Assembly (NCBI RefSeq): GCF_012933445.1
Contig: NZ_JABBNC010000045.1
Span: 1-64,000, forward strand
Source of the DNA: Actinoplanes sp. TBRC 11911
Lineage (GTDB): Bacteria; Actinomycetota; Actinomycetes; Mycobacteriales; Micromonosporaceae
DNA: 64,000 nt
Direction of reading: 5' to 3'
Under the pieces are notes generated by a model. That model was not told the DNA's origin, ran no database searches, and saw only the letters and a list, made by a program, of their open reading frames with translations. Position 1 is the stretch's first letter. The number at the start of each line of letters is the position of its first letter. Below are positions 53,854 to 62,383 of the stretch, in pieces. A program made the translations under genes and the position numbers.

Positions 53854-54750
53854 ATGACGAACACGTGGGGCATCCCCGGCACGACCTTCCTCGCCTACTA
53901 CATCGGCACCATGGCGGCGATCGTGGTGCTGGCCGCGATCCACCGCCGGATCCTGTTCCGCGGGCCTCGAGACGTACACGTCGACAACCTCAACCCGCAG
54001 CAGGTCGCCTACCTGAGCGGCGGCGAGCGGCTGGCCGTGTACGCCGCGATGGGTGGCTTACGCACCGCGGGAACGATCGGCACCGGGCCGGGCGGCACGC
54101 TGGTCGAGACCGGCCCGCTTCCGCCCGGCGCGACAGCGCTCGACAACGCCCTCGACAACGCGGCCCGGCGCGGCGTGCGGGCCCGCGAGCTCCACGACGA
54201 CTTCATGGTGGTCTCCGCGCTCGACCAGATACGCGACGGCTTGGAGCGGCTCGGCCTGACGGTGAGCCCCGCTCAGCGGCGCGAGGCCCGCATCTGGGGC
54301 TTCGTCGCCGGCGCGGTGACGCTGATCGGCGCGGCCCGCCTGGTCATCGGGGTGGCCAACGACAAGCCGGTCGGCTATCTCTTCGTCTGCCTGGTGGTGT
54401 CGGTGGTCATCACGATCGCCCTGCTCCGGGTCAAGCGCCGGGCCACGAATTCGGCCGTCCGCGCGTTACGCACGCTGCGCCGGAGCCACGACCACCTCAA
54501 ACCAAGCCAATCTCCCGCGTACGCCACGTACGGCGTCGCCGGCTCGGCGATGGGCGTGGCGCTGTTCGGTTCGGCGTCGCTCTACGCGATCGACCCAGCG
54601 TTCGCCGCCGAGGCCGAGGTGACGCGCGTGGCCGCCTACGGCTACGGCGACGGCGGCGCGACCGCCGGCGCAACGGGAAGCGCCTCCGGCTGCAGCACGG
54701 GAAGCTGCGGCGGGGGCGGGGGCTGCGGCGGGGGAGGTTGCGGTGGCTGA
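53854..54750 (+). CDS. TIGR04222-type membrane protein with Cys/Gly-rich C-terminal tail (candidate RiPP substrate)
   Basis: This 298-residue protein has membrane segments near residues 10-30 (FLAYYIGTMAAIVVLAAI), in the middle (FVAGAVTLIGAARLVIG; YLFVCLVVSVVITIALL) and near the end (GVALFGSASLYAI). The C-terminal tail after residue 276 is Gly-rich with four cysteines (280, 285, 291, 296) spaced 5-6-5: CSTGSCGGGGGCGGGGCGG. The family TIGR04222 ends this way and travels with DUF692 proteins. ATG 53854 has GGGAGG seven bases upstream. The 8-base overlap with the next gene couples them. Confidence 0.8.
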   Translation: MTNTWGIPGTTFLAYYIGTMAAIVVLAAIHRRILFRGPRDVHVDNLNPQQVAYLSGGERLAVYAAMGGLRTAGTIGTGPGGTLVETGPLPPGATALDNALDNAARRGVRARELHDDFMVVSALDQIRDGLERLGLTVSPAQRREARIWGFVAGAVTLIGAARLVIGVANDKPVGYLFVCLVVSVVITIALLRVKRRATNSAVRALRTLRRSHDHLKPSQSPAYATYGVAGSAMGVALFGSASLYAIDPAFAAEAEVTRVAAYGYGDGGATAGATGSASGCSTGSCGGGGGCGGGGCGG

Positions 54751-55585
54751 GGCGGTAGCGAACGCTGTTTCTGGCTACGGCGTGGGGATCGGCTGGCGGC
54801 CCGAGATCGCCGGTTTCGTCGCGGGGCTGCCGGGCCTGCGGTTCACCGAGGTCGTGGCCGAGTCGGTGCACGCCGACGGTGACCTGCCCGCAGGGCTGGC
54901 CGCGCTGCTGGACCGCGGGGTGACCGTGGTTCCGCACGGCGTGCGCCTCTCGCTGGGCGGCGCCGACCCGGTCGAGCCCGCGCGGGTCCGCCAGCTGGCC
55001 GCGGCCGCGGAGCGCCTGCACGCGCCGCTGGTCAGCGAGCACATCGCCTTCGTTCGCGCGGCCGGCATCGAGGCCGGCCACCTGCTCCCGCTGCCGCGCA
55101 GCTGGGAGGCCGTGGACGCGATGGTCGCCAACGTGAAGCGCGTCCAGGCCGAGCTGCCGGTGCCGATCGCCTTGGAGCCGATCGCCGCGCTGTTCGACTG
55201 GCCGGACGACGAACTCGACGAGGCCCGCTTCATCACCGAGATCCTCGACCGCACCGGCGCCGGCCTGCTGCTGGACATCGCCAACGTCTACGCGAACGCC
55301 CGCAACCGCGGCACCGACCCGCTCACCCTGCTCGACAGCCTCCCGCTGGACCGCGTCGCCTACGTCCACGTGGCCGGCGGCGCCGAGCACGGCGGCCTCT
55401 ACCACGACACCCACACCAGCCCGGTCCCGCAGCCGGTCCTCGACCTGGTGACCGAGCTCTGCGCCCGCCACCGCCCACCGGCCCTGCTGCTGGAACGCGA
55501 CGGCGACTACCCACCCGCCCGCGCCTTGACCGCCGAGCTGGACGCGATCGCCGCCGCGGCCGGCTCCCCGAGGGTGACCGCGTGA
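54743..55585 (+). CDS. DUF692 (MNIO) multinuclear iron-dependent oxidase
   Basis: This 280-residue TIM-barrel protein is of the DUF692/MNIO family (MbnB, TglH, ChrH relatives), which modify cysteines of peptides with a multi-iron centre and oxygen. Metal-ligand positions are visible: VVPHGVRLSLG (His), SEHIAF (Glu/His), LEPIAALF (Glu), LLDIANVYANA (Asp/Asn), YVHVAGG and DTHTSP (His), LLERDGDYP (Glu). Its GTG overlaps the tail of the membrane protein by eight bases and its stop is coupled to the partner gene by GTGA. The likely substrate is the neighbour's cysteine tail. Confidence 0.82.
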   Translation: MAEAVANAVSGYGVGIGWRPEIAGFVAGLPGLRFTEVVAESVHADGDLPAGLAALLDRGVTVVPHGVRLSLGGADPVEPARVRQLAAAAERLHAPLVSEHIAFVRAAGIEAGHLLPLPRSWEAVDAMVANVKRVQAELPVPIALEPIAALFDWPDDELDEARFITEILDRTGAGLLLDIANVYANARNRGTDPLTLLDSLPLDRVAYVHVAGGAEHGGLYHDTHTSPVPQPVLDLVTELCARHRPPALLLERDGDYPPARALTAELDAIAAAAGSPRVTA

Positions 55586-56136
55586 ACGCCCGCCCCACGG
55601 TCGGCGCCGCGGCCACCGGCATGCCGTCGGCAACCGCGGCCGAAGCCAGCCCGAACACGGCGGCCCGCCCGCCGGGCCATGCAGGACAGCCCGGCGGTGG
55701 GCCGGGGAGCCTGGCCACCCGCCAAGCCGGCCTCGTCGAAGCGCTCACCTCCCGAAATCCCGTACCGGATGGATTTGATGCCTTTCGCTTTGAGGCCGCG
55801 CGCGTGGCCCTGTTGCGCAAGCGGGCCGGTGAGGTCTCGCGGCAGTGGCCCATGCTGGCGGCGGGGCTCGGCGACGGCTGGCACACGATGTTCGCCGAGT
55901 GGGCGGCGACGCGTCCGACGCAGGGCTCACTGCGCGACGGCTGGGATCTCGCGCGAGACCTGCTCGCCCGCGACGCCCTGCCCCGCCTGGCCGCGCTCGA
56001 ACTGGCCGAGCGCGAAGCCGCGATGCGCTACGACGGCGCTTCAAGCCCGAAGCCCCGCCGCACACCGGCCCTGCGGTTCGTCGCCGGTGCCGTCGTCCTA
56101 CAGGTGGCCGGTCGAGTGCGTCACCTCCGCTCCTGA
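55582..56136 (+). CDS. SCO6045-like partner protein of the DUF692 enzyme
   Basis: This 184-residue protein has a disordered Ala/Pro/Gly N-terminus (about 45 residues) and a helical C-terminal domain (FEAARVALLRKRAGEVSRQW then MLAAGLGDGWHTMFAEWA) of the SCO6045 type as I recall it. In other MNIO systems such a partner delivers the peptide to the enzyme. The GTGA overlap with DUF692 implies equal production. Its end overlaps the opposing hypothetical gene by 16 bases. Confidence 0.75.
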   Translation: MNARPTVGAAATGMPSATAAEASPNTAARPPGHAGQPGGGPGSLATRQAGLVEALTSRNPVPDGFDAFRFEAARVALLRKRAGEVSRQWPMLAAGLGDGWHTMFAEWAATRPTQGSLRDGWDLARDLLARDALPRLAALELAEREAAMRYDGASSPKPRRTPALRFVAGAVVLQVAGRVRHLRS

Positions 56137-56633
56137 CGGACGGGGCGCGCCTCGATATACGCCTCTATCTCCTCGTCGGACGGTTCTCGGAAATACTCGT
56201 ACGGGGCGACCGCCACGCCCTCGCAGATCGGGCGGTCGTCGTCGTCCTCGGAAGCGTCCGGCAGCAACTCGCCCGTCCACAGCGAACCCATCGAGAAGAC
56301 GACGAAGCCGGGCTCGAAGCGATAGCCGATGTCGGTCGGCTCGTAGCCGTAGCCGCGCGCGGCCAGGTCGGCCACCACCTCGTCCAGGAAGCGGTACGTC
56401 AGCTGGACGCCGTCGAAGAAGACCTGCTCGCCCCCGTCGGCCGAATAGGCCAGCTCGACCACCTCGACCGTTTCGTCCTCGGCGTAGGTCAGCACCAGCA
56501 GCGGTGTCTGGTCATACACCGCCCGGCTATCTCGGCCCGGGTGGAGCGGCTTGCCGATCCGCCGCTCCACCTCGTCGCGATGCTCGCCCACCCTCGCCGC
56601 CGGCACGCCCACGCCGGGCAGAATCTCCACCAT
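56121..56633 (-). CDS. Hypothetical acidic protein
   Basis: This 170-residue protein is unrecognised. It is strongly acidic (Glu/Asp clusters near residue 130: ASEDDDD), soluble, and starts MVEILPGVGVPAARVGEHRDE. The mid part VELAYSADGGEQVFFDGVQL looks beta-rich. It may be an Imm-like or DUF protein, but no diagnostic motif is seen. It is convergent with the MNIO operon (16-base overlap) and could be an unrelated neighbour. Confidence 0.55.
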   Translation of the reverse strand: MVEILPGVGVPAARVGEHRDEVERRIGKPLHPGRDSRAVYDQTPLLVLTYAEDETVEVVELAYSADGGEQVFFDGVQLTYRFLDEVVADLAARGYGYEPTDIGYRFEPGFVVFSMGSLWTGELLPDASEDDDDRPICEGVAVAPYEYFREPSDEEIEAYIEARPVRQERR

Positions 56634-56699
56634 CAGGGCCTCCCCATGGTCCTCATCGGATAGAGGTTCATTCTGCCGAGGGGGTATGACATTTTTGGG

Positions 56700-57065
56700 C
56701 TAGGCCGCCGGTGCCTTGTCGATGAAGCCGAGCACCTCGCGGATGCGGCCGTCGCCGTCCACCGACGCCACGTCGAAGCCCACCACCAGCGGCTCCGCGC
56801 CGGCCGGGCCCAGGTTCCAGGTGAAGCGCGCCTGCTCGTGATGCCCGTCGACCGGCCCGCCCGGCGCGAAGGTCAGCCCGGGGAACTGCTGCTGCACCGC
56901 GCCGATCAGCCCGTCCAGGGCGTCCCGGCCCTCGACCGCGGCGAGCGGGTCGACATAGCGCACCCCGTCCGCGAAGACGTCGTCGATCGCGGCCCGGCGC
57001 GCCGCCGGGTCGGTCTCGTTCCAGACGGCCAGGTAACGCTCCACCATGCTGTCGAAGTCACTCAT
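56700..57065 (-). CDS. NTF2-like protein (SnoaL-type)
   Basis: This 121-residue protein starts MSDFDSMVERYLAVWNETDP and continues in the SnoaL/NTF2 pattern (VEGRDALDGLIGAVQQQFPG; EPLVVGFDVASVDGDGRIRE). Such proteins are often binding or isomerase units with no fixed function. It is divergent from an XRE regulator, with palindromic half-sites between, so the regulator probably controls it. Confidence 0.7.
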   Translation of the reverse strand: MSDFDSMVERYLAVWNETDPAARRAAIDDVFADGVRYVDPLAAVEGRDALDGLIGAVQQQFPGLTFAPGGPVDGHHEQARFTWNLGPAGAEPLVVGFDVASVDGDGRIREVLGFIDKAPAA

Positions 57066-57115
57066 CGTCTCGGTCCTCTCGTCCGTCGTTGACGGGACCA
57101 CAGTCGCCCGTGCCG

Positions 57116-57145
57116 GGTAAGGCCGTCGATTACCTCGCGGGTAAT
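57116..57145. promoter_or_regulatory. Operator candidate: GGTAA half-sites and ATTACC-N5-GGTAAT
   Basis: The spacer of the divergent NTF2-like and XRE genes holds ATTACC (57129-57134) and GGTAAT (57140-57145) as a perfect inverted repeat. A third GGTAA at 57116-57120 forms another inverted pair with TTACC at 57130-57134 and lies 24 bases from the GGTAA at 57140. It is a likely binding site for the XRE regulator. Confidence 0.5.
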
Positions 57146-57179
57146 GGCCGCGCTTCCTTCCCCTGCGTACGCTCCGTGC

Positions 57180-57935
57180 ATGGGACCCACCGACGTCGGC
57201 GCGCGGCTTCGCGACTGGCGGACGACCCGCCGGATGAGCCAGCTCGAGCTCGCCGTGCAGGCCGGCGTCTCGGCGCGGCACCTTTCGTTCCTGGAGACGG
57301 GCCGTTCGCGACCCACCCGGGAGATGATCCTGCGCCTGGCCGGGGAGTTGGCGGTGCCGATGCGGTCGCAGAACGAGCTGCTGCTGGCCGGCGGCTACGC
57401 ACCCGCCCATCCCGAGTCGGACCTGGGTGCCGCGCCGCTGGCCGCGGTGTTGTCTTCGCTGCGCGACGTCCTCGCCGGTCACGCCCCGTACCCGGCCGTC
57501 CTGATCGACCGCCACTGGACGATGGTCGACGCGAACGACGCCGTCGCCCCGCTCACCCAGGGGTGCGCCGCCTGGCTGCTGGAGCCGCCGGTCAACGTGC
57601 TGCGCCTGTCGCTGCATCCGGAGGGCATGGCACCCCGGATCGGCAACCTCGCCGAGTGGCGGACGCACGTGCTGGACCGGCTCGACCGGCAGGCCGCCAC
57701 GACCGCCGATCCGGTGCTGCGCGAGCTGTATCGCGAACTGGCCGGCTACCCGGGCGGGACGGTCGACGGCGCCCCCGGATCGGGCCTGGTCGTTCCGCTA
57801 CGCTTCGAAAATCTCACATTTTTCAGCATCACGTCGGTACTGGGGACTCCGCTCGATGTCACCCTCTCCGAGCTGGCGATCGAGTCATTCCTGCCGGCCG
57901 ATGCCCGGACCGCCGCCGCGCTTCACGCCACCTGA
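57180..57935 (+). CDS. XRE-family regulator with MmyB-like ligand-binding domain
   Basis: This 251-residue regulator begins MGPTDVGARLRDWRTTRRMS with an XRE helix-turn-helix (QLELAVQAGVSARHLSFLET) and has a C-terminal MmyB-like domain (YPAVLIDRHWTMVDANDAVA; LVVPLRFENLTFFSITSVLG). ATG 57180 was chosen as the family start; the upstream ATG 57144 lies in the operator. It is divergent from the NTF2-like gene. Ligand unknown. Confidence 0.83.
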   Translation: MGPTDVGARLRDWRTTRRMSQLELAVQAGVSARHLSFLETGRSRPTREMILRLAGELAVPMRSQNELLLAGGYAPAHPESDLGAAPLAAVLSSLRDVLAGHAPYPAVLIDRHWTMVDANDAVAPLTQGCAAWLLEPPVNVLRLSLHPEGMAPRIGNLAEWRTHVLDRLDRQAATTADPVLRELYRELAGYPGGTVDGAPGSGLVVPLRFENLTFFSITSVLGTPLDVTLSELAIESFLPADARTAAALHAT

Positions 57936-57952
57936 GGTGGCAGGATCAGCTC

Positions 57953-58714
57953 ATGGATCTGGGACTGGCGGACCGAATCTATATTCTGACCGGAGCGTCT
58001 CGCGGGCTCGGCTTCGCGACGGCGCAATCGCTGGTCGCCGATGGCGCCAAGGTGATCATCTCGTCCCGTGACCCGGATCGCGTGGCACAAGCGGTGGAGG
58101 AGCTGGGCGGGGAAAAGTTCGCGACGGGCGTCGTGGCCGACCTCACCGACCCGGAGACGCCGCGCGAACTGCTGGACAGTGCCTACGAGCGGTACGGCCG
58201 GGTGGACGGCGCGCTGATCTCGGTCGGCGGGCCGGTGATCGGCACGGCGGCGGGCGTGAGCGACGACGATTGGCGGCGCGCCTTCGAGACGGTGTTCCTC
58301 GGCCAGTTGCGTGCCGCGCGGGTCTTCGCGACGGCGTTGCCCGCGGGCGGCGCGATCGGGATCATCCTGTCCAGCTCGGTCAAGGTTCCGCTGGCCGGCC
58401 TGGGGCTCTCCAACGGCCTGCGCCCCGGCCTGGCGATGGCCATGAAGGACATGGCGGACGAATACGGCCCGCGCGGCGTCCGATTTGTCGGATTGATGCC
58501 CGGCCGGATCATGACGAACCGCAACCGTGAGCTGTTCGAGGCGACCGGGGACGCGATGCGGGCCGAGGTCGACGTGGCGGCGTCGGTCCCGATGCGCCGG
58601 CTGGGCGAGCCGCACGAGTTCGGCCGGGTCGCCGCGTTCGTGCTGTCCCCCGCCGCCAGCTATCTGACCGGTCTGGTGCTGCCGGTCGACGGCGGCTACA
58701 CCCGTACGCTCTGA
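57953..58714 (+). CDS. SDR-family protein with altered active site
   Basis: This 253-residue short-chain dehydrogenase-like protein has an intact cofactor motif LTGASRGLGFATAQ and ends VDGGYTRTL. The catalytic YxxxK is replaced: the aligned stretch is GLSNGLRPGLAMA, with Ser for Tyr and Arg for Lys, though a Ser run remains at ILSSSVK. It may be a non-standard subgroup or a binder. It begins 18 bases after the XRE stop and is probably co-transcribed. Confidence 0.75.
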   Translation: MDLGLADRIYILTGASRGLGFATAQSLVADGAKVIISSRDPDRVAQAVEELGGEKFATGVVADLTDPETPRELLDSAYERYGRVDGALISVGGPVIGTAAGVSDDDWRRAFETVFLGQLRAARVFATALPAGGAIGIILSSSVKVPLAGLGLSNGLRPGLAMAMKDMADEYGPRGVRFVGLMPGRIMTNRNRELFEATGDAMRAEVDVAASVPMRRLGEPHEFGRVAAFVLSPAASYLTGLVLPVDGGYTRTL

Positions 58715-58784
58715 CGGCCCGAAAAGCGCACGGGCCCGAAAGCACACCGGCCCGAAAGCGCACGGGCCCGAAAAGCACACCCGG
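58711..58784. repeat. Four tandem 16-18 bp repeats after SDR gene
   Basis: The unit CGGGCCCGAAAAGC-(G/A)CAC recurs four times in a row directly after the SDR stop, with lengths alternating between about 16 and 18 bases. The GGGCCC core gives each unit a small dyad. It might act as a weak terminator or be slippage-derived. Confidence 0.6.
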
Positions 58785-58798
58785 GCACGAAGGTACCG

Positions 58799-59368
58799 TT
58801 GTCGCTCATGGAGACCCAGATCAGCACGTTGCTCACGGCGGCGGCCGCGCGGACCGTCCCGGTGATCCGGGGCATCCGCGACGATCAGCTCGGCCACCCG
58901 ACGCCGTGCGAGGACTTCCGGGTGCGCGAGCTGTTCAACCACCTCTACCAGAACGTGGGCAACTTCACCGAGCTGGCCGCGCGCAAGGAGCCCGACTCCA
59001 CCACCACACCGGACGAGATCACCGGTGACTGGCGGACCAGGTTCGCCGAGCAGACCGAGCGGCTCGTCGAGGCGTGGTCCGACCCGGCGGCCCTGGAGGG
59101 CACGTCGCCCGCCAGCGGCATGCCGCAGGAGATGGTGGGCGGGCTCGCCCTGCTCGAGCTGACCGTGCACGGGTGGGACGTGGCCCGCGCGACCGGCCAG
59201 CGCTACACGCCCGACCCGGCCGCGGTGGCCCTGCTGATCCCGCTCTTCGAGCAGGTCGGCCAGGTGGGCCGCGACCTGGGTCTGTACGGCGAGGTGATCG
59301 AGGTCGGCGCCGAGGCCGGCGATTTCGCGCGGCTGCTCGGCCTGACCGGCCGGCAAACCGTCCTCTAG
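58799..59368 (+). CDS. TIGR03086 family protein (DinB/maleylpyruvate isomerase fold)
   Basis: This 189-residue protein has the TIGR03086 pattern (PTPCEDFRVRELFNHLYQNV; LALLELTVHGWDVARATGQ). The fold is a four-helix DinB-like bundle, in which His residues bind a metal; His in FNHL and VHGWD fit. Function unknown. TTG 58799 follows AAGG by five bases; the ATG at 58808 is an alternative. Its end overlaps the ABC exporter gene by four bases. Confidence 0.78.
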   Translation: MSLMETQISTLLTAAAARTVPVIRGIRDDQLGHPTPCEDFRVRELFNHLYQNVGNFTELAARKEPDSTTTPDEITGDWRTRFAEQTERLVEAWSDPAALEGTSPASGMPQEMVGGLALLELTVHGWDVARATGQRYTPDPAAVALLIPLFEQVGQVGRDLGLYGEVIEVGAEAGDFARLLGLTGRQTVL

Positions 59369-61299
59369 GGCTCCACCGGCCCGGCCGGCACGGTGACGAT
59401 CTCGACGTTCTCCTCGCGGTACGGGGTGTCGGAGCTCGTGACCGCGAACTGCGTGTGGTAAAGCTCCGCGTACAGCCCCTCGGCGGCGACCAGATCGTCG
59501 TGCGTACCGCGTTCGACCACCCGGCCCTGGTCCATCACCAGGATCTGGTCGGCGTTGCGGATGGTGGACAGGCGGTGCGCGATGACCAGCGCCGTCCGGC
59601 CCTCCAGCGCGGTCGTCAGGGCGCGCTGCACGGCCGCCTCGGATTCGCTGTCCAGGTGGGCGGTGGCCTCGTCCATGATGACGATCGACGGGTGCTTGAG
59701 CAGCAGCCGGGCGATCGCGATCCGCTGTTTCTCGCCGCCGGAGAAGCGGTAACCACGCTCGCCGACCACCGTGTCGAGGCCGTCCGGCAGGCCGCGGACC
59801 AGGTCGGCGATCTGCGCGCCGGCCAGCGCCTCCCACATCTGGTCGTCGGTGGCGCCGGGACGGGCGTACCGCAAATTCTCCGCGATGGTCTCGTGGAAGA
59901 GATGCGAGTCCTGGGTGACCACGCCGATGGCGTCGCGCAGTGACTCGAGGGTCGCGTCGCGCACGTCGATCCCGTCGACCAGGACCGCGCCCTCGGTGAC
60001 GTCGTAGAGCCGCGAGACCAGCATCGACGTGGTCGACTTGCCGGCGCCGGACGGGCCCACGAGGGCGACCATCTGGCCCGGTTCGACGGTGAAGTCGACG
60101 CCGTGCAGGACCGGCGCATTCTCCTTGCGGTCGAGGGCGACGACGTCCTCCAGCGTGGCCAGCGAGACCTCGTCGGCGCTCGGGTACCGGAAGTGGACGT
60201 CGCGGAACTCGACGCGGCCCGCCCCGGACGGGATGTCGACGGCGTCCGGCTTGTCCTCGATCCCGGGCTTCAGGTCGAGCACCTCGAACACGCGGTCGAA
60301 CGAGACCAGCGCGCTCATCACGTCGACCCGGACGTTGCTGAGCGCGGTCAACGGCCCGTACAGCCGGGTGAGCAGCAGGGCCAGGGTGACCACCGTGCCC
60401 GCGGTGACGCTGCCGGTGACCGCCAGCCAGCCACCCAGCCCGTAGGTCAGGGCCTGCGCGAGCGAGGCGACCAGCAGCATCGCGACGAAGAACGTGCGTG
60501 AATACATCGCCTGCTGGATGCCGATGTCGCGGACCCGGTCGGCGCGTTCGCCGAACTTCGCGGCCTCGGCGCGGGGCCGGCCGAACAGCTTGACCAGCAG
60601 CGCGCCGGAGACGTTGAAGCGCTCGGTCATGGTCGCGTTCATCTGGGCTTCGAGGTTGTACGACTCGCGGGTGATCTCGGCGAGCTTCTTGCCGACCCGG
60701 CGGGCGGGGTAGATGAACAACGGGAGCAAGGCCAAGGACAGCGCGGTGATCTGCCAGGACAGGCTGAACATGACGGCGGCGGTCAGGGCCAGTTGGATGG
60801 TGTTGCTGACCACGCCGGAAAGCGTCGAGGTGAATGCCCGCTGGGCGCCGAGCACGTCGTTGTTGAGCCGGCTCACCAGCGCGCCGGTCTGGGTGCGGGT
60901 GAAGAACTGCAGCGGCATCCGCTGGACGTGGTCGTAGACCTTGGTGCGCAGGTCGAAGATGATGCCCTCGCCGATGCGCGCCGAATACCACCGCTGGGCG
61001 AGCGACAGCAGCGAGTCGGCCACCGCCAGCGCGGCGATCACGAGCGCGATCTTGACGACCAGTGCGGCGGCCCCCGAGCCGCCGCCGGTGATCGCGTTGA
61101 CCACGCGGCCGGCGAGAACCGGCGTGGCGACGCCGATGACGGCGTCAATGACGACGGTGATGAGGAACACGGTGATGTCCGCGCGGTACGGCCGGGCGAA
61201 CTGCACGATCCGCTTCGTGGTCCCGCGGCTGAGGCGATGCTTGGCGACCTTGTCGGACTGCTCTATCGAGCGGAGCATCATCCAGCTGTTCATGCTCAT
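59365..61299 (-). CDS. ABC-type exporter, fused membrane and ATPase domains
   Basis: This 644-residue half-exporter has six membrane helices (from YRADITVFLITVVIDAVIG) and a C-terminal ATPase with Walker A GPSGAGKST, signature FSGGEKQRIAIARLL, Walker B IVIMDEATAHLD and switch His in IAHRLST. It works as a homo- or heterodimer and may export drugs, lipids or peptides. The ATG at 61299 follows GGAGGTGA. No partner half is beside it. Confidence 0.88.
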   Translation of the reverse strand: MSMNSWMMLRSIEQSDKVAKHRLSRGTTKRIVQFARPYRADITVFLITVVIDAVIGVATPVLAGRVVNAITGGGSGAAALVVKIALVIAALAVADSLLSLAQRWYSARIGEGIIFDLRTKVYDHVQRMPLQFFTRTQTGALVSRLNNDVLGAQRAFTSTLSGVVSNTIQLALTAAVMFSLSWQITALSLALLPLFIYPARRVGKKLAEITRESYNLEAQMNATMTERFNVSGALLVKLFGRPRAEAAKFGERADRVRDIGIQQAMYSRTFFVAMLLVASLAQALTYGLGGWLAVTGSVTAGTVVTLALLLTRLYGPLTALSNVRVDVMSALVSFDRVFEVLDLKPGIEDKPDAVDIPSGAGRVEFRDVHFRYPSADEVSLATLEDVVALDRKENAPVLHGVDFTVEPGQMVALVGPSGAGKSTTSMLVSRLYDVTEGAVLVDGIDVRDATLESLRDAIGVVTQDSHLFHETIAENLRYARPGATDDQMWEALAGAQIADLVRGLPDGLDTVVGERGYRFSGGEKQRIAIARLLLKHPSIVIMDEATAHLDSESEAAVQRALTTALEGRTALVIAHRLSTIRNADQILVMDQGRVVERGTHDDLVAAEGLYAELYHTQFAVTSSDTPYREENVEIVTVPAGPVEP

Positions 61300-61379
61300 T
61301 GGTCACCTCCCCGAGTGCCGTAGAAGCCGGGCAGAGCACAGTCTGCCCGGCGGGTACGACAACTTTCGGGGCGGCGAAC

Positions 61380-62159
61380 CTATTCCAGCCCGGCTATGTC
61401 CCGCAGCCTGCGGGTTTGCGCTTCCCGCTCGGCCCGGTCCTGCTCCGGGTAGGTCTTTGCGAGCGCACCGGCTAGGAGCGCCTTGATCTCGGCGGCCGCG
61501 CCGCGCTCCGCCGCGAGCACCGCGGCGGCCAGATCCGAGACCGTCGCGCTCAGCTCGTCGGGCGGCACCACGGCGGTGGCCAGGCCGATCCGCTCCGCCT
61601 CGTCGGCGGCGATCCGCCGCCCGGTCAGGCAGATCTCCAGCGCGCGGGAGGGGCCGACCAGCTCGGCGAGGCGTTTGGTGCCGCCCAGATCGGGCACGAG
61701 GCCGAGCGTCACCTCCGCCATGGCGAACCGTGCGTCGTCCGCCAGCACTCGCATGTCGCAGTTCAGCGCCAACTGAAATCCGGCGCCAATCGCGTGTCCG
61801 TGAACGGCCGCGATCGTCACGATCGAAGGTTTGCGCAACCATGTGAAGGCGGACTGGAAGCCCGCAATCCGATCCGCGCACTCCTCCGGTGACAACTGCG
61901 CGAGCGGGGGGAGCGAATCGCGCGCGGCGGACAGATCCAGGCCGGCGGAAAAGGCACGCCCCTCGCCCCGCACAATGACGACTCGTACGTCGCCCGATAT
62001 TTTTCGGGAAATATTCGAGAGTTCTGCCCACATAGCGGGAGTCTGCGCATTGAGCACCTCGGGCCGGCACAACGTCACCGTTGCGACCGGCCCGTCCTGG
62101 TCGAGGCGGACGCCCGCCTCACTTCCGCTGGTGCCGGATGCTGCGTGCCCGCTTGTCAC
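61380..62159 (-). CDS. Enoyl-CoA hydratase/isomerase family protein
   Basis: This 259-residue crotonase-fold protein has the oxyanion region GRAFSAGLDLSAAR and VHGHAIGAGFQLALNCDMRV, with the Glu pair near MAEVTLGLVPDLGGTKRL (Glu present at EVTLGL; the second position is Asp). It probably hydrates or isomerises an acyl-CoA. Its ATG overlaps the stop of the HTH gene (ATGA), so the two are coupled. Confidence 0.85.
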   Translation of the reverse strand: MTSGHAASGTSGSEAGVRLDQDGPVATVTLCRPEVLNAQTPAMWAELSNISRKISGDVRVVIVRGEGRAFSAGLDLSAARDSLPPLAQLSPEECADRIAGFQSAFTWLRKPSIVTIAAVHGHAIGAGFQLALNCDMRVLADDARFAMAEVTLGLVPDLGGTKRLAELVGPSRALEICLTGRRIAADEAERIGLATAVVPPDELSATVSDLAAAVLAAERGAAAEIKALLAGALAKTYPEQDRAEREAQTRRLRDIAGLE

Positions 62160-62383
62160 GCCTTCTTGCGCCGGCGAGCGCCGCCGCGCTGGCGGAGCTG
62201 AACACCCGACTCAGTCAGAACGCGATGCACGAATCCGTAGGACCGGCCCGTCGATGCCGCGAGCGCACGAATGCTCTCGCCAGAGGTGTAACGCTTGACC
62301 AAGTCCTTCGCTAGTGACTGGCGCTCGCTGCCGACGATTCGGCGACCCTTCTCGGTGCTGGTGGCTGTGCCCGTGGCTGCCAT
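62156..62383 (-). CDS. Small HTH protein, conserved in actinobacteria
   Basis: This 75-residue basic protein has a helix-turn-helix (LVKRYTSGESIRALAASTGR then SYGFVHRVLTESGVQLR) and ends RQRGGARRRKKA. Near-identical small proteins are widespread in actinobacteria as I recall; they look like nucleoid- or repressor-type factors of unknown target. It is coupled by a 4-base overlap to the enoyl-CoA hydratase gene, and the spacer upstream carries a CAGTTAACTG palindrome. Confidence 0.78.
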   Translation of the reverse strand: MAATGTATSTEKGRRIVGSERQSLAKDLVKRYTSGESIRALAASTGRSYGFVHRVLTESGVQLRQRGGARRRKKA

